Origin: Shewanella sp. NFH-SH190041
GTDB taxonomy: Bacteria > Pseudomonadota > Gammaproteobacteria > Enterobacterales > Shewanellaceae
DNA: 64,000 bases
NCBI RefSeq assembly: GCF_024363255.1
Contig: NZ_AP026070.1
Location: 1,364,001-1,428,000 of the forward strand
Reading direction: 5' to 3'
A model generated the notes under the pieces. That model made no database searches. It saw only the letters and a program-made list of their open reading frames with translations, and was not told the DNA's origin. This document shows, in pieces, positions 30,122 through 39,468 of this stretch. Numbering within the stretch: the first letter of the stretch is position 1; each line of letters starts with the position of its first letter. A program made the translations under genes and the position numbers.

Positions 30122-30834
30122 TAGCAGCCGCAGGTATGGGCTCGCGCATTGGGCTGGGAATGCCCAAGTGTATGATTGAAATCCAAGGGGTTACCTTACT
30201 GAGCCGGATGTTAGCTGCTCTGGTTGGGCAGGTCGAGCATGTTTTCCTGGTGGTGGGATATCGGGAAAATCTGGTGGCTGAATATTGTCGCCGCCATCAT
30301 CCTGAGGTGATTTTGGTGCGTAATCCTGATTTTGCCACTACCAATACCGCCGCCAGTTATGGCATCGCGGCACGCTATTTACAGGGTAAGACACTGTTTA
30401 TTGACGGCGATTTAATTGTTAATCCGGCATCATTGGCAGCTTTTCTACAGCAGGCTGAGGATTGCCCACTGCTGGTGGGGATCACCCCGGCCAGTTCAGA
30501 TAATGCCGTGCTGGTGAGTCACCAAGGCGATACGATCACCGGCTTTACGGCGCAGCAGGGTGAGTCGGCGGCATATGAATGGGCCAATTTATTTGTTGGT
30601 GATGGGCGGGTATTTGAGTCTGCTGACGGTTTTGTTTACGAGTCGCTCAATGCCTTTTTGCCTGCGCGCTGCGCGGCGGTGGAATTATGTGAAATTGATA
30701 CTCAGGCTGACTATCAGCGGGCTTGTGCTTTTGTGCAGACCCTAGATTATTGGCAGCATCAGCAAACGATTGCCAACAGTCCAGTAGCATCAAGAGAGAA
30801 AGATGGTATTACGTCAGATGTGAGTTGTATCTGA
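30097..30834 (+). CDS. LicC-like NTP:phosphate nucleotidyltransferase
   Basis: A 245-residue nucleotidyltransferase. AAGMGSRIGLGMPKCMIEI is the nucleotide-binding loop, and FIDGDLIVN holds the metal-binding acidic pair. It resembles LicC and similar enzymes that make CDP-choline-like donors, which would suit the LicD-like transferase upstream. It starts with GTG, five bases after GGAGG, and overlaps the phosphatase. It is the last gene before a terminator. The true substrate is not shown by the sequence. Confidence 0.8.
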   Translation: MSIVTNAVIAAAGMGSRIGLGMPKCMIEIQGVTLLSRMLAALVGQVEHVFLVVGYRENLVAEYCRRHHPEVILVRNPDFATTNTAASYGIAARYLQGKTLFIDGDLIVNPASLAAFLQQAEDCPLLVGITPASSDNAVLVSHQGDTITGFTAQQGESAAYEWANLFVGDGRVFESADGFVYESLNAFLPARCAAVELCEIDTQADYQRACAFVQTLDYWQHQQTIANSPVASREKDGITSDVSCI

Positions 30835-30877
30835 ATTTTGGGGCGAGATTTGAGGAAGATAATACGCTCGTATTATA

Positions 30878-30907
30878 AAGCCGGACAGTATTGAGTCCGG
30901 CTTTTTT
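30878..30907. terminator. Terminator of the glycosylation operon
   Basis: AAGCCGGAC and GTCCGGCTT form a 9-bp stem around an 8-base loop, followed by a T-tract. It lies between the nucleotidyltransferase and the convergent aldehyde dehydrogenase gene and may serve both. Confidence 0.92.
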
Positions 30908-30927
30908 GTGGCTATAGGGCGATAGCG

Positions 30928-32424
30928 TTAGAACATGCCAGTTGTGGTATCGGTATAAGAAGAGATGATGTTTTTGGTATGGCGGTAAGCATTTAGCATC
31001 ATCATATGGGTTTCACGACCGAATCCGGATTTTTTGTAACCGCCGAAAGAAGCATGGGCTGGGTACATATGGTAGCAGTTGACCCATACCCGGCCAGCTT
31101 CAATACCGCGGGATACACGGTGAACCTGGTGAACATCACGGGACCAGACACCGGAGCCCAGTCCGTACATGGTGTCATTGGCGATTTCCAGTGCCTCAGC
31201 CTCATCTTTAAAGGTGGTCACAGCCAGTACCGGGCCAAAGATCTCTTCTTGGAAGATACGCATCTTATTGTGGCCTTTGAAGATGGTGGGTTGGATATAG
31301 AAACCATCTGGGAAGGTCTGGTTATCATAAGCGGCGCCACCAATCAGGCACTGTGCGCCTTCTTCTTTACCAATAGCGATGTATTTCAGAATTTTTTCTT
31401 TCTGATCAATCGAGCATTGCGCGCCCATTTTGGTAGCGGGATCCAGAGGGTTTTCTTCTGTAATAGCTTTGACCCGTTCCAGCACCCGTTCCATAAAGGG
31501 CTCATAAATGGACTCTTGGATCAGCGCCCGAGATGGGCAACTGCAAACTTCACCTGAGTTAAAGGCGAACATTACTAACCCTTCGATAGCCTTGTCAAAG
31601 AAGGCATCGTCGGCAGACATAATAGATTCAAAGAAGATATTAGGGGACTTGCCACCCAATTCCATAGTTGATGGGATCAGGGTTTCAGCTGCATAACGCA
31701 AAATAGTCTGGCCAGTGGTGGTTTCACCGGTGAAGCTGACTTTGGCAATGCCAGGGTGAGTGACCAGATATTGGCCCAGTTTAGCCCCTGAGCCATTGAC
31801 GATATTTACCACGCCTTTAGGCAAAATATCGGCAATGGTCTGCATCAGTAAAAGTACAGACATGGGAGTCGCACGGGCAGGTTTCAGAACCACACAGTTA
31901 CCGACTGCAATGGCAGGCGCGATTTTCCATGCGGCCATTAACAGTGGGAAGTTCCAAGGAATGATCTGGGCAATTACCCCCAGTGGCTCATGGATTTCTT
32001 GGGTGACAGTATTGGCATCTAGATCGGCAATATTGCCAGATTCTGCCCGGATCACAGAGGCAAAATAGCGGAAGTGGTCAACCACTAAAGGCAGATCGGC
32101 ATGCAGGGTTTCTCGGACAGCTTTACCATTATCCAAGGTTTCGGCCACCGCCAGCGCTTCAAGATTTTTTTCAATGGCATCAGCGATGTGGTTGAGCATG
32201 GCGCTTCGTTCAGCGACTGAGGTGTGTTTGAAGTTTTCAAACGCTTCCTGGGCTTTGCTGACGGCCATATCGATATCGGCTTCGCTGGAATAAGGTACAC
32301 GGGTTAAGAATTTGCCATCGACCGGGGAGTAATTATCAAAATATTCATTATTTAGTGGGGCAACCCACTCTCCGCCGATAAAGTTTTCAAATTGTGTCTG
32401 ATACTCGGGTCTGGTAAAAATCAT
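30928..32424 (-). CDS. NAD-dependent aldehyde dehydrogenase (AldB/ExaC-like)
   Basis: A 498-residue soluble aldehyde dehydrogenase oxidising aldehydes to acids. The catalytic cysteine lies in FNSGEVCSCPSRAL, the paired-cysteine form found in AldB/ExaC types, and the general base Glu is in MELGGKSPN. PWNFPLLMAAWKIAPAI is the cofactor-loop region. Length is normal and no defects are seen. A good CRP-like box lies 85-110 bp upstream, suggesting control by carbon status. It is convergent with, and separate from, the glycosylation operon. Confidence 0.93.
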   Translation of the reverse strand: MIFTRPEYQTQFENFIGGEWVAPLNNEYFDNYSPVDGKFLTRVPYSSEADIDMAVSKAQEAFENFKHTSVAERSAMLNHIADAIEKNLEALAVAETLDNGKAVRETLHADLPLVVDHFRYFASVIRAESGNIADLDANTVTQEIHEPLGVIAQIIPWNFPLLMAAWKIAPAIAVGNCVVLKPARATPMSVLLLMQTIADILPKGVVNIVNGSGAKLGQYLVTHPGIAKVSFTGETTTGQTILRYAAETLIPSTMELGGKSPNIFFESIMSADDAFFDKAIEGLVMFAFNSGEVCSCPSRALIQESIYEPFMERVLERVKAITEENPLDPATKMGAQCSIDQKEKILKYIAIGKEEGAQCLIGGAAYDNQTFPDGFYIQPTIFKGHNKMRIFQEEIFGPVLAVTTFKDEAEALEIANDTMYGLGSGVWSRDVHQVHRVSRGIEAGRVWVNCYHMYPAHASFGGYKKSGFGRETHMMMLNAYRHTKNIISSYTDTTTGMF

Positions 32425-32508
32425 TTTTACACTCCTTAACTGGTTTCAGAAAAAACACAAAAGAGACTGATAAAAAGCTTCAAGAGTGTTGCGTTTCTAT
32501 TGTGGTAA

Positions 32509-32530
32509 AAATGTGATCTTAATCAGATTT
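32509..32530. promoter_or_regulatory. CRP-like site upstream of the aldehyde dehydrogenase gene
   Basis: The core TGTGA-TCTTAA-TCAGA (32512-32527) has a perfect left half and one mismatch in the right half, flanked by A and T runs as in the CRP consensus. It lies about 90 bp before the start codon, a position suited to activation. The rest of 32425-32821 is AT-rich with no gene seen. Confidence 0.6.
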
Positions 32531-32811
32531 AATCATTAAATTTTGCGATGGCAATAATTTGTAAATTCGATAAATTCTTGCTAGGAAGTGGTTCTTCTGT
32601 TCCGTATTACTCTCTATGTATAGAGGTATAACAGCAGAATAAACTGATGCGAGGTTGATTGTTACTATTTAGCTAAACATTAGTATAAATAATAAATCAT
32701 TTACCCGTGAATAGTGCTGATTTGTGTAGTGGTGATGGATTTGCAGTTATCCAATAGTAGTTTAAATGTCATCTATTAAGATGGGGTAGGTATTGAGATA
32801 ATAAGAGGGTT

Positions 32812-32821
32812 ATTACCGAAG
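32812..32821 (+). repeat. 10-bp target duplication, left of the ISAs1 element
   Basis: ATTACCGAAG lies directly before the left end of the insertion element and is repeated exactly at 34016-34025, directly after the right end. It marks a transposition event. Confidence 0.93.
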
Positions 32822-34015
32822 CAGGGCGGGATCGCACTTTATTAAAAAATATGATCAAATAGCGGCGTCTTTTATTATTGGTCATTGCTATGGACTTGTT
32901 TGAACACCTCTCCGTCGTTACCGAAACACGCTCTGACATTAATCGTCGGCACGATCTTATTGATGTCATCTTTCTTGTTATTAGTGCCATTGCCTCAGGA
33001 GCTGAGGGTTGGCGCGATATTCAAGAGTTTGGGGACAATAAAATTGATTGGTTAAAGCAGTACCGTTTGTATGAATCAGGTGTTCCCCGCCGGCACACGA
33101 TTGCGCGCATCTTGCGCGCTATTGAAGTCGAATCACTGCTGTTAGCCCTATTAAGCTGGGCCAATGAGCATCGTTACCATTCTGGTAAGCCACTGATTGC
33201 ACTGGATGGCAAGGTACTTCGAGGGGCTTATCGTAATAACCCCAAGCAAGCATTGCAGCTTGTTACTGCATACGACTGTGAGAACGGACTCGTTCTCAGC
33301 CAGCGGCCGACAGCCAATAAAAACGGTGAAATCAAAGTTGTACGACAGATGCTCAAAGTCCTTGATATCAAAGGTGCCGTCATCACTATGGATGCACTCC
33401 ATTGCCAGCGTGAAACGCTTGAGTTAATCAGCAGTAAGAAAGCTCATGTCGTTGTTCAAGTTAAGAAAAATCAACCTCTACTGCATAAATTTATTCGTTC
33501 TCAATTCCAAACTCTGTGTGATGCCAATAAGGAAAAGGTCATTACTGAAGTTATTCAGCAAGCTCATGGGCGTACAGAAGCACGTTACGTCTTTCAGTTA
33601 AAGGCTAAGCTCACCCCGGAGTTAATAGAGAAATGGCCGACCATCCGCAGTTTCATTGCGGTGGAGCGCCATCGTACTCAAGATGGTAAAACCTCAATCG
33701 ATACCAGCTTCTACGTCAGCTCTTTATCACCAAAACATAAGCTTTTAGGACACTATATTCGTCAACACTGGCGTATTGAAAATAGTCAACATTACATCCT
33801 TGATGTTGTTTTTAAAGAGGATGCTTCGCGCATTGCAATGGGTGATGCCGTTGAAAATATGGCGCTATTTCGCCGGTTTGTGATGAACCTGTTGCAGCAG
33901 TGCCATTGTGATGCACCAAGCCAACGAAATAAGATAAAAAAGGCGGGCTGGAATGATGATTATCGTTCAAAGGTCTTCTTTGGATAAAAAGTCATCGAAG
34001 TATGCTCTCGCCCTG
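32822..34015 (+). mobile_element. ISAs1-family insertion sequence, intact (1194 bp)
   Basis: The left end begins CAGGGCGGGATCGCAC and the right end reads CAGGGCGAGAGCATAC on the other strand, 12 of 16 bases matching. A 10-bp direct repeat flanks it, fitting the 8-10 bp duplications of this family. One transposase gene fills the element. The intact duplication and open gene suggest recent insertion. Confidence 0.92.
32890..33987 (+). CDS. ISAs1-family DDE transposase
   Basis: A 365-residue transposase. The N-terminus (HDLIDVIFLVISAIASGAEGW) is the zinc-free N-terminal domain typical of ISAs1 proteins. ALDGKVLRG, ITMDALHCQRE and the later QHWRIENSQHYILDVVFKED are conserved family blocks that carry the catalytic acidic residues. 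I take the ATG at 32890; a TTG at 32878 would add four residues. No frameshift is seen, so it may be active. Confidence 0.93.
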   Translation: MDLFEHLSVVTETRSDINRRHDLIDVIFLVISAIASGAEGWRDIQEFGDNKIDWLKQYRLYESGVPRRHTIARILRAIEVESLLLALLSWANEHRYHSGKPLIALDGKVLRGAYRNNPKQALQLVTAYDCENGLVLSQRPTANKNGEIKVVRQMLKVLDIKGAVITMDALHCQRETLELISSKKAHVVVQVKKNQPLLHKFIRSQFQTLCDANKEKVITEVIQQAHGRTEARYVFQLKAKLTPELIEKWPTIRSFIAVERHRTQDGKTSIDTSFYVSSLSPKHKLLGHYIRQHWRIENSQHYILDVVFKEDASRIAMGDAVENMALFRRFVMNLLQQCHCDAPSQRNKIKKAGWNDDYRSKVFFG

Positions 34016-34025
34016 ATTACCGAAG
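34016..34025 (+). repeat. 10-bp target duplication, right of the ISAs1 element
   Basis: ATTACCGAAG is the exact partner of the repeat at 32812-32821. Confidence 0.93.
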
Positions 34026-34094
34026 CTAACTATGAATTGGCGATGGTCACAATCGTTACTTCTTATGGTCACTCCGGTAATAGAGGGGGATTAA

Positions 34095-34469
34095 TTATAG
34101 TTCTGGCGTCATAGTCATTATGCCCAAACGTTTTTTACCCATATGAATCGTACAACGAGTTTCTAGGAACATACCAGGTTTAGCGCATTCCAAAGTGACT
34201 AATTGATCTTGATAGATCCCCTGTAATTGGCCAGATTCATCTTTATGAAGAGGTCCTTTTAAAACAATTTCATCATTGATATACAGGGTGACATCATTTT
34301 TAACCTCAGTAGAGAAAATGCCTGGGGTATAGTGTTTTTCAATGCGAGCACTGACGTGATAACTGTCCAAGACCTTGGTATTATTACCATAATCAACTTT
34401 GTAGTTATAAGCTGATGCACAGCTGGATAATAAAACTACAGAAGATAATAGTGTGATAGTTTTTTTCAT
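34095..34469 (-). CDS. Small lipoprotein of unknown function
   Basis: A 124-residue protein with a lipoprotein signal peptide (MKKTITLLSSVVLLSSCAS; the lipobox is LSSC). The mature part is beta-rich, contains two further cysteines (LECAKPG, ETRCTIHMG) that could form a disulfide, and ends GIMTMTPEL. I do not recognise the family. It stands alone, upstream of a long noncoding stretch, with the ISAs1 element beyond its 3' end. Confidence 0.72.
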   Translation of the reverse strand: MKKTITLLSSVVLLSSCASAYNYKVDYGNNTKVLDSYHVSARIEKHYTPGIFSTEVKNDVTLYINDEIVLKGPLHKDESGQLQGIYQDQLVTLECAKPGMFLETRCTIHMGKKRLGIMTMTPEL

Positions 34470-35766
34470 TCGATCATTCTCAATGGTGCTTTGTTAGTCA
34501 ATCACGGGGTGATGTGATGTTATCGATTATTTAGTGATTATCGTGTTATTAAGGTAAGGTTTAGATGCTTGCGTAACCTAATATCACAATTTGTTGGATA
34601 AATAAGCGCTATAACTAGAAGTGGGCTTGATAAGATTATATCAACAACACAAAATAATATTTTCAGTAATCTAAATAAGTTAGCATATTTTTTAATTTTC
34701 GTCAGTAGCTTAATTTATTCAGATTTGAGTTTTATGAAAATGAATAATGAGTATCAAATAGCGTCGTTATTTTCTCTCTGCATATGTTAACTATTCCTGC
34801 TAATTATTTTATTGAATATTAATCTATTAGTGTAAAAATGTTTTGACGATGGCGAAAAGGATTTTACTATCATCATGCGTCGTTGATAAAAAACGCAATT
34901 TAAAACTCGGTCTTATCAAGCTGTACTAAAGGCGATTTGTTGTAGATTAGGCTATTTTAAGCTGAATATGGGCTAATGTAGATAGGCAATAAAGCCTGAG
35001 ATGTATAAAAATGCTGCTGTAAAATTAGGGATGGAAAGTATCTGGTATGTCGTCAAAAGATAGGCTTCAGTGTTCATTCTTTATTTGCTAACTTGTCGCG
35101 ACTAACTAAATTAACGATGAAGAGATTATGGTCGTTGCTGTGATGATTCATTGAGGGCTGAATTGGGTATGACCAAGCTGATTATTGCTGCTTTTTTCAA
35201 AAAGCTTGGGTTCGTTTTTTTATTTGCCGTTTTTTTGCTTAGATAAGCTGACTGAATCCTTAATAGCGTATATCACTTATCTCAAATTACTTAATGTGAT
35301 TTGCATTTCACCGCCTTATTCGCTAATAGCTTTGCGCGCTATTCCTACTATCAACCAAGTTAAGTTATTTCCGTTAGTATCAATCTTCAAAGATCGATAG
35401 GCATGTTTGTCTCTTGCGCGTTGCCAACAGTTGTAGACGAGTTATCTCACGTTAGCAGTCTGTTTGTTTTATGGTCAAACAGGATAAATAAAAACCGGAC
35501 TAATTCTCAATTGCGACATCTGCCAGCTAGTGTGATTTTTTAATGTGATCAAGATAACGTTTTTGCGGTGAATAAATGCTTGAGTCACTAAAAACCGGAG
35601 CTGGATCAATGTTTGTTGAGCCGTCACTTATATAGTGAGCCGCGAATTGTATCAATTATTATCAATTCACCCTTGATTATTCCTTAATCGACACTGCCAA
35701 CAGCATTGCTGTCGGTAGGGTTTTCTTTGTGCCGGATTATTCCGCGCTTATCAATCAGGAGATGTC
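34470..35766. other. 1.3-kb AT-rich noncoding region before fdh
   Basis: No supported gene is seen; short open frames here lack ribosome sites and family-like sequence. It contains an exact dyad TTGATA-AGATTA-TATCAA at 34627-34644 and a CRP-like box at 35544-35559. The region may hold a long fdh leader, an unrecognised RNA, or decayed DNA. Confidence 0.45.
35544..35559. promoter_or_regulatory. CRP-like site upstream of the fdh operon
   Basis: TGTGA-TCAAGA-TAACG has a perfect left half and a poor right half, about 210 bp before the first fdh gene. It is a weak candidate. Formate dehydrogenase genes are plausible CRP or FNR targets, but no clean FNR box was found here. Confidence 0.3.
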
Positions 35767-35964
35767 ATGAAAAAGCAACAGCCAGATCTGGACCGCAGAT
35801 CTTTGCTTAAAGCTTTGGCCATGGGCAGTGCCGCCGGTGTTGCCATTGCAGCAGCGACAACAGGTACCGCACAGGCGGCTGAATCAAAAGCCACGGCCGA
35901 GTCCCAAGACGGCTATCACGAAACAGCGCATATCCGCGCTTATTACAATACTCTGCGTGACTAA
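35767..35964 (+). CDS. Formate dehydrogenase region Tat-target small protein
   Basis: A 65-residue protein with a twin-arginine signal (DRRSLLKALAMGSAAGVAIAA) and a short mature part ending ETAHIRAYYNTLRD. It matches the small Tat-target protein family found just upstream of formate dehydrogenase large subunits (sometimes called FdhX). Its role is unclear; it may assist assembly or export. It has a CAGGAGA ribosome site and lies 15 bp before fdhA. Confidence 0.87.
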   Translation: MKKQQPDLDRRSLLKALAMGSAAGVAIAAATTGTAQAAESKATAESQDGYHETAHIRAYYNTLRD

Positions 35965-35979
35965 TTCAGGAATACAGCG

Positions 35980-38832
35980 ATGAAGTTAACTCGCACATCT
36001 GAGATCGCTAAATCAAGCGATAAACCGGCGCTGGGGATCAGCCGCCGTCAATTTATGAAGCATGCTGGTCTGGCAACAGGCGGTATTGCAGCTGCATCCT
36101 TAATGGGCAGTGGCATGATGCGTCGCGCCGAAGCCGCTGAAGTACCATACGATGCCCCTGTCGAAGTTAAGCGCACCATCTGTAGTGCCTGTGCGGTAGG
36201 TTGTGGTCTGTATGCTGAAGTACAAAACGGCGTTTGGACTGGCCAAGAGCCAGCATTTGATCACCCATTCAATGCCGGTGGTCACTGTGCCAAAGGTGCA
36301 GCGTTGCGTGAACACGGCCACGGTGAAAAGCGGGTGAAATACCCAATGAAGCTGGTGAATGGCCAGTGGAAACGCTTGAGCTGGGATCAGGCCATCAATG
36401 AAGTGGGCGATAAGATGCTGGCAGTTCGTCAAGCGTCTGGTCCAGACTCTGTTTACTTTATGGGTAGTGCTAAGTTTTCTAACGAAGGCTGTTATGGCTA
36501 CCGTAAATTCGCGGCAATGTGGGGCACCAACAACGTCGACCACTCTGCTCGTATTTGTCACTCTACCACTGTAGCCGGTGTGGCCAACACCTGGGGCTAT
36601 GGTGCGCAAACCAACTCTTTTAACGATATTCAAAACGCTAACGCCATTTTCTTTATCGGTTCTAACCCGGCGGAAGCACACCCGGTTGCCATGCACCACA
36701 TTATGCTGGCCAAAGAGCGCAACCAGGCCAAGATTATCGTGGTAGACCCACGCCGTACTCGCACAGTGGCCCATGCTGATCTGCACTGTACTATTCGTCC
36801 AGGTACTGATATTCCGTTTATTTACGGCATGCTGTGGCACATCTTTGAAAACGGCTGGGAAGATAAGACCTTTATCCAGCAGCGCGTATTCGCGATGGAT
36901 GAAATCCGTGCCGAAGTGAAAAAGTATCCGCCAAAAGAAGTGGCGAATATCACAGGTTGCTCTGAAGAGTACATCTATCAGGCTGCCAAAATGATGGCAG
37001 AAAACCGCCCTGGCACTGTGGTGTGGTGTATGGGTGGTACCCAGCACCATATCGGTAACTCTAACACCCGTGCTTACTGTATCCTGCAGCTGGCACTGGG
37101 CAATATGGGTGTTTCCGGTGGTGGTACCAATATTTTCCGTGGGCACGATAACGTACAGGGTGCGACCGATATTGGTCTGCTAAACGATACGCTGCCGGGT
37201 TACTACGGCCTGACCACTGGCTCTTGGAAGCACTGGAGCAACGTGTGGCAGCTGGATTATGACTGGGTGAAGAGCCGTTTTGACCAAGGCACTTATCTGG
37301 GCCGTACGCCAATGACCACCCCGGGTATTCCTTGCTCGCGCTGGCATGATGGTGTGCTGATGGAGAAATCTGAGCTGGCACAGCGTGATAATGTGCGCAT
37401 GGCGTTCTTCTGGGGTCAGTCAGTGAATACTGAAACCCGTCAGGATCACGTTCGTACTGCGTTGGATAAGATGGACACCATCGTGGTGGTTGACCCATTC
37501 CCAACCCTGGCATCTGTACTGTCTCATCGCAAAGATGGCGTGTATCTGCTGCCAGCCTGTACCCAGTTTGAATCCCGTGGTTCCCTGTCTAACTCTGGTC
37601 GCTCTATTCAGTGGCGTGAGCAGGTAATCGAGCCGCTGTTTGAGTCTAAAAATGACCTTGAGATCATGTATCTGCTGGCCAAGAAAGCCGGTTTTGCCGA
37701 GCAATGGGCGAAACGTTGGCAGGTGACTGACAATATGCCGCTGATCGAAGATGTGACCCGTGAGCTGAACCGTGGTATGTGGACCATCGGTATGACAGGT
37801 CAGAGCCCTGAGCGTCTCAAAGCCCACAATAAAAACTGGGGCACATTCAGCTTTAAGACGCTGGAAGCCGCCGGTGGCCCATGTAAGGGTGAAACCTATG
37901 GTTTGCCATGGCCATGTTGGGGTACACCGGAAGCGAAGCATCCAGGGACCCAAATTCTGTACCGTACTGACCGTGAAGTGAAAAACGGCGGCGGTAACTT
38001 CCGCGCCCGTTATGGTGTGGAATATCAGGGACACAATCTGCTGGCTGAAGGCTCTTACTCTAAGGGCTGTGAGCTGGAAGATGGTTACCCAGAATTCTCC
38101 GATAAACTGCTCAAGCAATTGGGCTGGTGGAATGAGCTGACTGCGGCTGAACAAGCTGCTGCAGAGGGCAAAAACTGGAAGACAGATTTGTCTGGTGGCA
38201 TTGTGCGTGTGGCCATCAAGCACGGCTGTATTCCATTTGGTAATGCCAAGGCCCGTTGTATTGTTTGGACCTTCCCTGACAAGCTGCCAATTCACCGCGA
38301 GCCGCTATATACCCCTCGCCGTGATCTGGTTGCCAAGTACCCAACCTTTGATGATATGCGGGTGAACCGCCTGCCAACCCTGTTTAAGTCAATTCAGGAA
38401 CAGGATTTGTCTGGCAAGTATCCGTTGGTGATCAGCTCCGGCCGTCTGGTGGAGTACGAAGGTGGTGGTGAAGAAGCCCGTTCCAACCCATGGCTGGCTG
38501 AACTGCAACAGGAAATGTTTGTGGAAATTAACCCGGCAGATGCCGCTGATCGCGGTCTGCAGGATGGTGAAATGGTCTGGCTGGAAGGCGCCGAAGGCGG
38601 CCGCGTGAAAGTGATGGCCATGGTAACCACCCGGGTACCGAAAGGGGTGACCTGGATGCCATTCCACTTTGCCGGTGTGATGCACGGTGAAAGTTTGGCC
38701 TCTAAGTATCCTGAAGGTACTGTGCCGTTCGTTCTGGGTGAGTCCTGTAACACAGCGCTGACCTATGGTTATGACCCAGTGACTCAGATGCAGGAAACCA
38801 AAACCTCTCTGTGTCAAATCAGCAAAGCCTAA
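35980..38832 (+). CDS. fdhA: Formate dehydrogenase large catalytic subunit, Cys type
   Basis: A periplasmic molybdopterin enzyme of 950 residues that oxidises formate. It has a Tat signal (SRRQFMKHAGLATGG), then a 4Fe-4S site with Cys68, Cys71, Cys75 and Cys103, then the molybdopterin domains. The metal ligand is Cys193 in ARICHSTTV followed by His194; it is not selenocysteine, as the gene has no in-frame TGA there. The C-terminal molydopterin dinucleotide-binding domain is present. It is followed by the iron-sulfur and cytochrome subunits, giving a membrane-bound respiratory complex. Confidence 0.95.
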   Translation: MKLTRTSEIAKSSDKPALGISRRQFMKHAGLATGGIAAASLMGSGMMRRAEAAEVPYDAPVEVKRTICSACAVGCGLYAEVQNGVWTGQEPAFDHPFNAGGHCAKGAALREHGHGEKRVKYPMKLVNGQWKRLSWDQAINEVGDKMLAVRQASGPDSVYFMGSAKFSNEGCYGYRKFAAMWGTNNVDHSARICHSTTVAGVANTWGYGAQTNSFNDIQNANAIFFIGSNPAEAHPVAMHHIMLAKERNQAKIIVVDPRRTRTVAHADLHCTIRPGTDIPFIYGMLWHIFENGWEDKTFIQQRVFAMDEIRAEVKKYPPKEVANITGCSEEYIYQAAKMMAENRPGTVVWCMGGTQHHIGNSNTRAYCILQLALGNMGVSGGGTNIFRGHDNVQGATDIGLLNDTLPGYYGLTTGSWKHWSNVWQLDYDWVKSRFDQGTYLGRTPMTTPGIPCSRWHDGVLMEKSELAQRDNVRMAFFWGQSVNTETRQDHVRTALDKMDTIVVVDPFPTLASVLSHRKDGVYLLPACTQFESRGSLSNSGRSIQWREQVIEPLFESKNDLEIMYLLAKKAGFAEQWAKRWQVTDNMPLIEDVTRELNRGMWTIGMTGQSPERLKAHNKNWGTFSFKTLEAAGGPCKGETYGLPWPCWGTPEAKHPGTQILYRTDREVKNGGGNFRARYGVEYQGHNLLAEGSYSKGCELEDGYPEFSDKLLKQLGWWNELTAAEQAAAEGKNWKTDLSGGIVRVAIKHGCIPFGNAKARCIVWTFPDKLPIHREPLYTPRRDLVAKYPTFDDMRVNRLPTLFKSIQEQDLSGKYPLVISSGRLVEYEGGGEEARSNPWLAELQQEMFVEINPADAADRGLQDGEMVWLEGAEGGRVKVMAMVTTRVPKGVTWMPFHFAGVMHGESLASKYPEGTVPFVLGESCNTALTYGYDPVTQMQETKTSLCQISKA

Positions 38833-38858
38833 GTGCAGTTATCAGGAGACATGCCAAC

Positions 38859-39428
38859 ATGGCAACTTTAAAATTTTTATGTGATACCAAACGCTGCATT
38901 GAATGTAACGGCTGTGTCACTGCCTGTAAAAACGAAAACGCCTCAGCCGTTCACTGGGGTATCCAGCGTCGCCGCGTGGTGACCATTAATGATGGTCAGC
39001 CCGGTGAAGCCTCAATCTCTGTGGCTTGTATGCACTGTGCGGATGCACCTTGCATGAAAGTATGTCCAGCAAATTGCTTCTACAAAACAGAAGATGGCTT
39101 GACTCTGCATAATAAGGATCTGTGTATTGGCTGTGGTTACTGCCTGTATGCCTGTCCTTTCGGTGCGCCACAGTTCCCGAAAACCGGTGCCTTCGGTACC
39201 CGCGGCAAGATGGATAAATGTACCTTCTGTGCCGGTGGTCCGGAAAAAGATCACTCTGAAGCTGAGCTGAAAAAGTACGGTGCTAACCGTCTAGCAGAAG
39301 GCAAGCTGCCAATGTGCGCTGAATTGTGTGCCACTAAGGCGCTGCTGGCAGGTGATGCTGAAGTGATCTCGACCATTTACCGTCAACGTGTGGCCTACCG
39401 TGGTGCGCCAAACGCCGGCTGGAAATAA
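38859..39428 (+). CDS. fdhB: Formate dehydrogenase iron-sulfur subunit
   Basis: A 189-residue ferredoxin-like subunit that carries electrons from FdhA to the membrane cytochrome. Four cysteine clusters are visible, starting with CDTKRCIECNGCVTAC, then CMHCADAPCMKVCP, CIGCGYCLYACPFG and a later CTFCAGG with CAELCATKA. I start at the ATG at 38859, ten bases after AGGAG; in-frame codons upstream overlap fdhA and lack a ribosome site. It lies 26 bp after fdhA. Confidence 0.95.
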   Translation: MATLKFLCDTKRCIECNGCVTACKNENASAVHWGIQRRRVVTINDGQPGEASISVACMHCADAPCMKVCPANCFYKTEDGLTLHNKDLCIGCGYCLYACPFGAPQFPKTGAFGTRGKMDKCTFCAGGPEKDHSEAELKKYGANRLAEGKLPMCAELCATKALLAGDAEVISTIYRQRVAYRGAPNAGWK

Positions 39429-39468
39429 GGTATCGAACTTAAGCACACAGTAGTGCTGAAAAGATTCT

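Noticed and set aside
34627-34644. An FNR box, from TTGATA...TATCAA
   Set aside because: The half-sites TTGAT and ATCAA are 8 bases apart rather than 4, so it does not fit FNR.
35185-35400. A 71-residue open frame in the long gap before fdh
   Set aside because: It starts without a ribosome site, has no family-like sequence and lies in AT-rich noncoding DNA.
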